From NCBI RefSeq assembly GCF_005166025.1, contig NZ_CP028923.1:1-64000 (forward strand): a stretch of DNA of 64,000 nt. Direction: 5' to 3'. Positions 57,852 to 64,000 of this stretch are shown here, piece after piece. The stretch's first letter is position 1; each line of letters opens with the position of its first letter. The DNA is from Mangrovivirga cuniculi. GTDB taxonomy: Bacteria; Bacteroidota; Bacteroidia; Cytophagales; Cyclobacteriaceae. The translations under genes and the position numbers were made by a program. Under the pieces are notes generated by a model. That model saw nothing but the letters and a program-made list of their open reading frames with translations. It was not told where the DNA came from and did no database searches.

Positions 57852-58808
57852 TTAAAAAATTTCCCTAAGAAAATTGATTACTAGTTCAACAGTAGGAGTA
57901 AACCAGGGATTGACATGCCAGAATGAATGAGGTGAATTTTTAAAAGTGTGAACCTTATAATAAATCCCGGACTGATTTAAGATTTTGATCATATCATCAC
58001 GCCCGGCATGAAACCTGGGCCTAGAACTATTGATAAAAAGTATCGGTGGAGAGTTTCTATCTACGTGGGTCAATGGTGATGCTAATTCCCAGTTGTCAAT
58101 TGCATTTGATTGATCACCTCCTAACCATTCAGCAGCTACTTTTCCTTCTTTGGATTCAGGGTGAATAAATGCAACAATTCCATCGATATTAATTATAGCA
58201 TTTACTTTTGTCGAAGGGTCTCCAGCGGTTAAGTTTTCATCCAATTCTGAATTATCTGCAATCACTCCTAATAAAGTAGCCAGCTGCGCCCCGGCGGAAC
58301 ACCCTAAAACAGCAATTTTATTTGTGTCTATTTTTAAATATTCAGCTTCCTTTTTAATCCAGCGAATTGCATTTTTCAAATCATAAACAGCAGCCGGAAA
58401 CTTAGCTTCAGGACTGAGTCTGTAATCTGCAACTATTGATACAAAGCCTGCCTCAGCCAATTTTTGCGCCATGGGTTCGAGATTTTCTTTTTGCCCGGAT
58501 TTCCATCCCCCTCCAAATATCATCAAAATTGCCGGTGCATAATTATCATTCAGATCAATTGGTGAATACAAGTCGAGAGATATTGGTCGTGGATCAGAAG
58601 TATAAATAAGATCTTTTTTAACAATGATTGTTTTCGGGTTTGATGCGGTAACTTTCGTAACCTCAGGATAGTCCTTTTTAATCTTTTTAAATGCTGAATT
58701 AATTGTATAAGAAGTATCTCTTTGAAAATTATATTGTTGCGAATGAATTGAAAAACATGATAGGTAAAGAAGAATTTGAAAGACAAATAGCTTAATTATT
58801 CTTTCCAT
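57852..58808 (-). CDS. Secreted alpha/beta-hydrolase esterase
   Basis: The protein has 318 residues. After a signal peptide (about 1-23) it is an alpha/beta hydrolase of the esterase/lipase type. It has GGGWKSG in the oxyanion-hole position, VADYRLSPEAKFPAAVYDLKNAIRWIKK, the nucleophile elbow GCSAGAQ and a late His in NSPHSFWH. Such enzymes in pectin loci usually remove acetyl or feruloyl groups. I place the start at the ATG at 58806-58808 because it begins a signal peptide. The open frame running on upstream is an artefact of a frameshift in the CE8 gene. It overlaps the CE8 end by 17 bases. Confidence 0.85.
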   Translation of the reverse strand: MERIIKLFVFQILLYLSCFSIHSQQYNFQRDTSYTINSAFKKIKKDYPEVTKVTASNPKTIIVKKDLIYTSDPRPISLDLYSPIDLNDNYAPAILMIFGGGWKSGQKENLEPMAQKLAEAGFVSIVADYRLSPEAKFPAAVYDLKNAIRWIKKEAEYLKIDTNKIAVLGCSAGAQLATLLGVIADNSELDENLTAGDPSTKVNAIINIDGIVAFIHPESKEGKVAAEWLGGDQSNAIDNWELASPLTHVDRNSPPILFINSSRPRFHAGRDDMIKILNQSGIYYKVHTFKNSPHSFWHVNPWFTPTVELVINFLREIF

Positions 58809-59765
58809 ACCATTTGGGACCCTGTCCTTCTTCAAGAAAAATGTTTTCGATAGTATATTTTTCAACTTCTTTTTTGTCAATTTATAAACCCAGCCCACTC
58901 TTTTTTCCATATTTGAACCCGGCCCGGTATTTCCATGTTCCGCATAAAATGTAGTTTGTCGAGCTTTTGATTTTGACCAATCATGCCATCCTTTAGGATT
59001 GATAAATGAACCAAGATCACAATTTATAAAAACTGTTTTTGCATAAGGACGCCAGGGTCTGCCAAGAAAAACATTTGATACTTCTTCAATTGCAGTTATA
59101 TCACAATTTAAAAAAACGAATCCAAATTTCTGATCTTCAGGAGTAGAAGCAGCAGTAATATAAGAATTTGCAAGGCACCTTATTGTAGACCTTTCAAATA
59201 CAGCGGTGGCCTCACCAAAAATAAAATCCGTCGTTCCTTCTATTGTACAATTATAAAAATATTGTCTAAAACCTTCACCCGCACAATAAAGTGTATCCTG
59301 ATGTCCTTTGATTACACAATTTTTTATTACTACTCGATCAGCAGTTACAGCTAAAGCAATAGCTTGTCCAACCAGGCCGGCTTCATTAATTATTGTCAGA
59401 TTTTCTAAACGACAATCATTTGCTTCAACTGATAATGTCGGGGTATGAAATGTACTGTTTCTTCCTTTATCGATTTTATCAAAATGATCTTCAAAAATGA
59501 TAATTGTATTTTCTTTATCCTCACCCTTAATCGTTAAGTGTGTATTCCAGGAATAAACCTTGATTTTTTCATGGTAAACACCTTTCTTTAAAAAAATTGT
59601 GATTCGATCATCGGGAAATGCTTTGGTATGATCGATTGCAGATTGTAAACTCAGGTAATCACCTGTTCCATCTGCTGAAACTGTAATAAAATAATCAATC
59701 TGCGCTACGGATGTATTGCTCACCAGGCAAAAAATAAATATCACGAAGAACAAATTATTTTTCAT
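58792..59765 (-). CDS. CE8 pectin methylesterase, one homopolymer frameshift
   Basis: Removes methyl esters from homogalacturonan. The signal peptide (about 1-21) is followed by a right-handed beta-helix with the CE8 motifs: GHQDTLYC and TDFIFGEATAVFE with catalytic Asp residues, and LGRPWRPYAKTVF with the substrate-binding Arg and Trp. Near the C-terminus the frame slips at an A6 run (T6 at 58870-58875). One extra base gives a tail with YTIENIFLEEGQGPKWYGKN and the stop TAA at 58792-58794, giving 324 residues, the usual length. Its start overlaps the CE12 stop as ATGA (59762-59765). Confidence 0.9.
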
Positions 59766-60574
59766 TTTGGTGATATTGAATTGTTCAGTTTTTTTAATTC
59801 CCTGAATACTAATTGGGCAACTGCTCTAGCTCCCTCGGGTTGAAAATGCGTGTTATCTGATAATCCTTCAGGATATGCTTCATACTTCCCTTCGGGTATA
59901 TTCATAAAATAATTTTCAGTAACATAGTCTCTTCCCTTTTTACTGAAATATTCCATCGAAACCTTATTTAGATCGATCAACGGAACATCAAATTCAGCGG
60001 CAACTTCTTTAGCTGCATCGGGATAATCATCATGTACGTTTTGGAGATGTCCGTTTTCCCATGGATAGTTCCTGCAAACAGGAGTCAAAACAATTGGAAG
60101 TGCTCCTTTTTGAAGCGTTTGAGAAATATAAAGTCTTAAAAACTCTTTGTAACCTTCGATATTTACATATCTCTCAGTCTTTTTTACTGCCGCATCATTA
60201 TGACCAAATTGCATAATGACGATATCATCTTCTTTTAAATCTTCATAAACTTTCCTCCACCTTGCTTCCTGGAAAAAAGTCCGGGTGCTTCGACCACCCC
60301 TGGCTCGATTTTCTATTTCTACCCTATTTCCATTTATTAAATTTGATATCAACTCAATACTATCTTCAACCATAAACTCATCAAAAGCCTGACCCCAACC
60401 GGTCATCGGGTATCTCGATTCCTTATAAGTTTTACCGGAGTCATAATTATCGCTATAGTCAGTCATGGTAGAATCACCAATCAAAAAAATTGTTGTCACC
60501 TCTTCTTGTAGTGCAAAAGAAGCTAATATCAATCCCAGAAAAATCAGGCTAATCTGTTTCTTCAAAAATCCCAT
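59762..60574 (-). CDS. CE12-type GDSL esterase (second copy)
   Basis: SGNH/GDSL hydrolase of the rhamnogalacturonan acetylesterase type. The signal peptide (about 1-22) precedes FLIGDSTMTDY with the catalytic Ser, ENRARGGRSTRTFF (Gly block), VIMQFGHNDA (Asn block) and SDNTHFQPEGA with the catalytic Asp and His. The length is 270 residues. It lies one base after the first copy and overlaps CE8 by four bases, so all are one operon. It likely removes acetyl groups from pectin backbones. Confidence 0.88.
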   Translation of the reverse strand: MGFLKKQISLIFLGLILASFALQEEVTTIFLIGDSTMTDYSDNYDSGKTYKESRYPMTGWGQAFDEFMVEDSIELISNLINGNRVEIENRARGGRSTRTFFQEARWRKVYEDLKEDDIVIMQFGHNDAAVKKTERYVNIEGYKEFLRLYISQTLQKGALPIVLTPVCRNYPWENGHLQNVHDDYPDAAKEVAAEFDVPLIDLNKVSMEYFSKKGRDYVTENYFMNIPEGKYEAYPEGLSDNTHFQPEGARAVAQLVFRELKKLNNSISPK

Positions 60575-60575
60575 G

Positions 60576-61314
60576 TCAGTCTTTTAAATATTTAGTCAAT
60601 TCAGGAACCTTTTTTCTTATTTCTGCAACCGCAAGATCTGCAACACGAAAGGCTCCATAAGGAGATAAATGTGTATTATCGATTTGGCCTTCCGGTATAG
60701 ATTCATATTCACCCTTTTCTATATGCAAAAACAACCTTTTTGAATTTTCAGGACCGTAATCTTTCAACAGTTTTCTGGTTTCCACATTCAGGTCAAGCAG
60801 GGTTACTTTTAAATCTTTTGCTACCTCTCTCATAGCTTCAGGATATTCACCATGTGTTTCTATTAGTTTTCCATTTTCATCAAACTTTCTTCTAACTATT
60901 GAAGTAGCTAAAATGGGTATTCCTCCTTTTTCTCTGGTCTCGTTGACAAACTTTTTAAGGTTTGCTTTATAGGATGAATTGGGCTCCGTATATCTTGAAG
61001 GATCCTTTATTTTTTCATCATTGTGACCAAATTGGATAAACACATAATCTCCCTCCTCAAGCTTTCCCAAAACTGTATCCCACCTGCCCTGATCGATAAA
61101 GCTTTTAGTGCTTCTTCCATTAACAGCATGATTTTCTATACTTACCCGTTGATCAAAATACAACGGAAAAACCTGCCCCAGCCTTTTTCAGGATTTCCTG
61201 TACCAAAAGGCTTATCCGACATGGTCGAATCTCCAACCATATAGATCATAACATTATCTTCACCCTGTTTAAAAATGCTGCCATAAAAAAGAATAAAACC
61301 AACACTCCTTTCAT
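60576..61314 (-). CDS. CE12-type GDSL esterase (first copy), two homopolymer frameshifts
   Basis: The conserved blocks are VGDSTMSDKPFG (catalytic Ser), ENHAVNGRSTKSF, VFIQFGHNDEKIKD and IDNTHLSPYGA (catalytic Asp and His). The frame is broken at two A5 runs (61167-61171 and 61271-61275 on the plus strand). One extra base in each joins a signal peptide starting MKGVLVLFFF (ATG at 61312-61314) to the catalytic domain, giving 246 residues. It lies 8 bases after the GH28 stop. It differs enough from the second copy that this is not a recent duplication. Confidence 0.85.
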
Positions 61315-61322
61315 GCCAATGA

Positions 61323-63047
61323 TTAATTTAATTGAATCGCTTCTTCACTTACATTGCTGCCTTTTGCTAATTGATCAGCAGATAGCCCACTATCTTTTAA
61401 ATTGATATTGGAAGAACCAGACCCTAAAATTCTAACTACTTTATTATCGTCAGGATTTCCTGAAAATTGATCTAAAGCCACATTCGAACTATTGAAAATT
61501 GTCAAAGCCTTTCCTTTTTCCTGAATCACTTTAACATTTTTAAGCTTGATATTATCGGCATCGATCATTGTCACACCGTTTTCAGCTTCAAGAATAGCAT
61601 TTTCAAGAGATACATTCTCAAGCTTCATTTCCGGTAAGCCTTGAAAAAAAGCACCGGTCTCCGAGCTGGTCACCCAAATATTTTTCATATGAATATTTCT
61701 GAATGAAGGAGTTTCCTCAGTAACAGGTTCTAAATCTGAATCACTTTCTACAGGATCCTGATCTTCTTCAAGTATTGGCGACTGACCTTCATAGAACATA
61801 TTAAATCGAATCGCTTCAGTAGGAATATCTATCATATGAATATCCGATATATAGATATTTTCAACTACTCCACCTCTACCACGTGTACTCTTAAATCTCA
61901 GTCCTACATCTGTTCCAATGAATGTGCAATTTGACACTTTAACATTTTTGACTCCTCCAGACATTTCACTTCCGACAACAAATCCACCGTGTCCGTGATA
62001 CACCACGTTATTTGTTACAATTACGTTTTCTGTAGGCATTCCTCGTTTTCTTCCGTCCTCGTTTTTACCTGACTTAAAACAGATCGCGTCATCCCCTACA
62101 TCAAATGAATTATTATGAATGACAACATTTTTACATGATTCCAGATCAAGGCCATCACCATTTTGAGAATACCAGGGGTTTCTAACAGTTAAATTCCTGA
62201 TAGTAACATCCTCACACATCAGAGGATGAAGATTCCAGGCTGGTGAATTTTGAAAGGTGGGGCCATCCAGTAAAACTTTTTTACAGTTAACAAAACTTAC
62301 CATTACCGGACGCAAAAAATCTTTTACCGCAAGAAATTCCTCTTTTGTCTCAAAAGGAGGTACATTAAAATTGTCAGTTAATTTATTAGCCTGCTCATAT
62401 TCTTTAGAAGGATACCAGGTTCTACCATCTTCACTTAATACACCTCCACTTTTAACGAGCCTTTTCCATGCTGAAGAGGCCATTTTACTTTTCTTTACCG
62501 GTCTCCAGGCATCTCCTGATCCATCAATTATTCCTTTCCCTGTAATAGCAATGTTTTCAAGGTTCTTACCATATATTGGTGATAAACATCTATAAGTTTC
62601 TAATCCTTCAAAACTTGTTTCAATTAAAGGATATTTAGATTTATCCTCACTAAACCTGATCAATGCACCCTCATTAACATGCAAGTTCACATTACTCTGA
62701 AATCTAATCGGTCCGGTCATCCAGATACCTCTCGGAACAATTACTTTCCCTCCTCCTTTTTCGACAACTGCATCAATTGCTTTTTTAAAGGCTTCAGAAT
62801 TATCAAAGATCCCATCACCTTTCGCACCAAAATCAACTACGCTAACAGAATTATCTGGAAATTCGGGCTCATTAACTTTTGGCATATCAAATTCAACACC
62901 AGAATAAATGTCAGAATTATTTTCTGTTTTATTAGCCATGTTTCCTTCTGCAACCTGCTCAGAGGATCTTCCTCCACAACCATAAAATACGAGACCTAAA
63001 ATGGTCAGAATTAGAAAATAGTAATTTTTTACGTTTATCTTTTTCAT
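61323..63047 (-). CDS. GH28 polygalacturonase (lipoprotein)
   Basis: Hydrolyses alpha-1,4 links between galacturonic acids. The lipoprotein signal has Cys24 in FYGCGG. The N-terminal VDFGAKGDGIFDNSEAF segment is followed by the beta-helix with the GH28 catalytic set: NGDGLDLESC, VGDDAICFKSG (paired Asp), GHGGFVVGSE and the substrate-binding RFKSTRGRGG. The length is 574 residues. The frame is intact. Release of monomeric galacturonate would feed the uxaC pathway directly. It lies 10 bases after the GH43-type gene. Confidence 0.93.
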   Translation of the reverse strand: MKKINVKNYYFLILTILGLVFYGCGGRSSEQVAEGNMANKTENNSDIYSGVEFDMPKVNEPEFPDNSVSVVDFGAKGDGIFDNSEAFKKAIDAVVEKGGGKVIVPRGIWMTGPIRFQSNVNLHVNEGALIRFSEDKSKYPLIETSFEGLETYRCLSPIYGKNLENIAITGKGIIDGSGDAWRPVKKSKMASSAWKRLVKSGGVLSEDGRTWYPSKEYEQANKLTDNFNVPPFETKEEFLAVKDFLRPVMVSFVNCKKVLLDGPTFQNSPAWNLHPLMCEDVTIRNLTVRNPWYSQNGDGLDLESCKNVVIHNNSFDVGDDAICFKSGKNEDGRKRGMPTENVIVTNNVVYHGHGGFVVGSEMSGGVKNVKVSNCTFIGTDVGLRFKSTRGRGGVVENIYISDIHMIDIPTEAIRFNMFYEGQSPILEEDQDPVESDSDLEPVTEETPSFRNIHMKNIWVTSSETGAFFQGLPEMKLENVSLENAILEAENGVTMIDADNIKLKNVKVIQEKGKALTIFNSSNVALDQFSGNPDDNKVVRILGSGSSNINLKDSGLSADQLAKGSNVSEEAIQLN

Positions 63048-63057
63048 GTTATTGGAA

Positions 63058-64000
63058 TTAATATTCTTGTTCTTTATCTACCGGCTCAAACCTAAACCAC
63101 TCAAAATCAGCATATCCCGAATCATTTATTCGTTGATTTCGGATTGCAAAAAGGCCAACTTTAGCCCCGATCCATCTTCCGGGTCTTGCTGTAAAAACTT
63201 CATCGATATCTATGAATTTTTTACCGTTTTTGCTATAGCTAAATTGACATTTACCACCATCTATCACCGTTACTCGTAAGTAAATTTCATCAGTATTTAA
63301 CTTGGTGATGTTTTTAGTTATTTCTTCACCCCCGGTTCGAGCATTTTGTCTTTCACCATAAGAAAGATAAACACCATCTGACTTACTGGTTAAATTCAAA
63401 TGAGCATAATCTTCACCCATAATTACCAAACCGATTTTTTCATTGGTTATCTCGTCATTAAAGGAGAATGATAATTTAGTCGTCACAGTAAATTCTTCGG
63501 CTGGAAACTTCTGGAGCAACAGGTTCGGTACATTCCATAGATTATCACTTTTGTCTGGTGACTGAACGGTATATAACCTTAACTTACCCGCTGCTGCATT
63601 TGTAAATGCCCACGAAGCTTTCGGGTTGGCATGCCATTGCCATTGATTGGCTAACGAAATACTGTTGAATTCATCTGAATCTTCGGGAGTAACTATTTTA
63701 TGATCACCTTTGACATCTGGCTTTTTATGAATCATTACCGGCCATCCTTTGCCATCACCATCTTTATCAATACCTATTACCGGCCAGTCATTTTTCCATT
63801 TCATTGGTTGTAAGTGAACGATTCTTCCGTAAGCTTCCTTATCCTGAAAATGCACAAACCATGATTCACCTGATTCAAGTTCAACCCAACCTCCCTGGTG
63901 TGGGCCATTAATTTCAGTTTCTCCCTGTTCTAAAACTATTTTATCCTCATAGGGACCAAAGACATTTTTCGATCTCAAGATTGTTTGCCAGCCTGTTGGC
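63058..64000 (-). CDS. GH43-type glycoside hydrolase, C-terminal part, cut by the window end
   Basis: The visible 314 codons hold the end of a five-bladed propeller domain (RSKNVFGPYEDKIVLEQGETEINGPHQGG is its family-typical stretch, beginning at about 63978; HFQDKEAYGRIVHLQPMKW follows). A C-terminal beta-sandwich starts near SDEFNSISLANQWQW and ends GYADFEWFRFEP, as in GH43 proteins with a DUF1349/laminin-G-like module. The frame stays open past 63978 to the window edge, so the true start is outside. The catalytic N-terminal residues cannot be seen. The substrate may be an arabinan, galactan or other pectin side chain. Confidence 0.8.
   Translation of the reverse strand, partial: PTGWQTILRSKNVFGPYEDKIVLEQGETEINGPHQGGWVELESGESWFVHFQDKEAYGRIVHLQPMKWKNDWPVIGIDKDGDGKGWPVMIHKKPDVKGDHKIVTPEDSDEFNSISLANQWQWHANPKASWAFTNAAAGKLRLYTVQSPDKSDNLWNVPNLLLQKFPAEEFTVTTKLSFSFNDEITNEKIGLVIMGEDYAHLNLTSKSDGVYLSYGERQNARTGGEEITKNITKLNTDEIYLRVTVIDGGKCQFSYSKNGKKFIDIDEVFTARPGRWIGAKVGLFAIRNQRINDSGYADFEWFRFEPVDKEQEY

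Noticed and set aside
57852-59765. Genuine two-domain pectin esterase fusion
   Set aside because: An internal signal peptide and an intact native CE8 stop in the other frame show a one-base sequencing slip.

Overview
This AT-rich window comes from a Bacteroidota chromosome, most likely a Cytophagales-type marine or soil degrader. Support includes a PorQ-type T9SS gene, a SusC/SusD pair, a hybrid two-component sensor (HTCS), lineage families such as DUF4834, DUF3127, DUF4421 and DUF6503, a ribosomal protein S16 with a long acidic tail, and promoters of the Bacteroidota form (TTTG, about 20 bases, TAnnTTTG). Nothing points to a prophage, integron, insertion sequence or CRISPR array.

Layout. 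Positions 1-5.9 kb hold lon, porQ, hslU, a DUF4421 gene and a SixA-like phosphatase. All are broken by many one-base deletions, while the protein sequence stays excellent in the alternating frames; this looks like poor consensus, not decay. Positions 6-35 kb are core genes: an MBL hydrolase, an arginase-family protein, a stand-alone nqrF, a radical SAM protein, accD, class I aldolase, carB, tex, the 2-oxoglutarate dehydrogenase operon (sucA-odhB-lpdA), rpsP-rimM, envelope proteins, one tRNA-Val(GAC), and a lipase with a META domain. An 850-base gap at 10.5-11.35 kb holds a promoter, a structured short transcript and a strong terminator with no recognised gene.

Positions 35.7-64 kb are one pectin locus. 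An operon read leftward from 44.7 kb (kdgK-eda-uxaC-TRAP dctPQM-uxaB-uxaA) takes up galacturonate and converts it to pyruvate plus glyceraldehyde-3-phosphate. Divergent from it are a LacI-type repressor and an overlapping HTCS. Beyond these, all on the minus strand, lie DUF4861, GH105, SusD, SusC, an alpha/beta-hydrolase esterase, a CE8 pectin methylesterase, two CE12-type GDSL esterases, a GH28 polygalacturonase and the C-terminal part of a GH43-type protein cut by the window end. Together they de-esterify and cut pectin outside or in the periplasm, import products and burn galacturonate in the cytoplasm. A perfect -7 promoter element and paired inverted/direct repeats sit between kdgK and lacI and look like the repressor's control region.

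A consistent technical pattern runs through the window: outside the first 5.9 kb, each of the seven frame breaks I found (in hutG, tex, the BaiN-like gene, dctM, CE8 and, twice, a CE12 gene) is repaired by adding one base to a homopolymer of 5 or 6. I treat these genes as intact. One apparent gene fusion (CE8 with the esterase) disappears once this is corrected.
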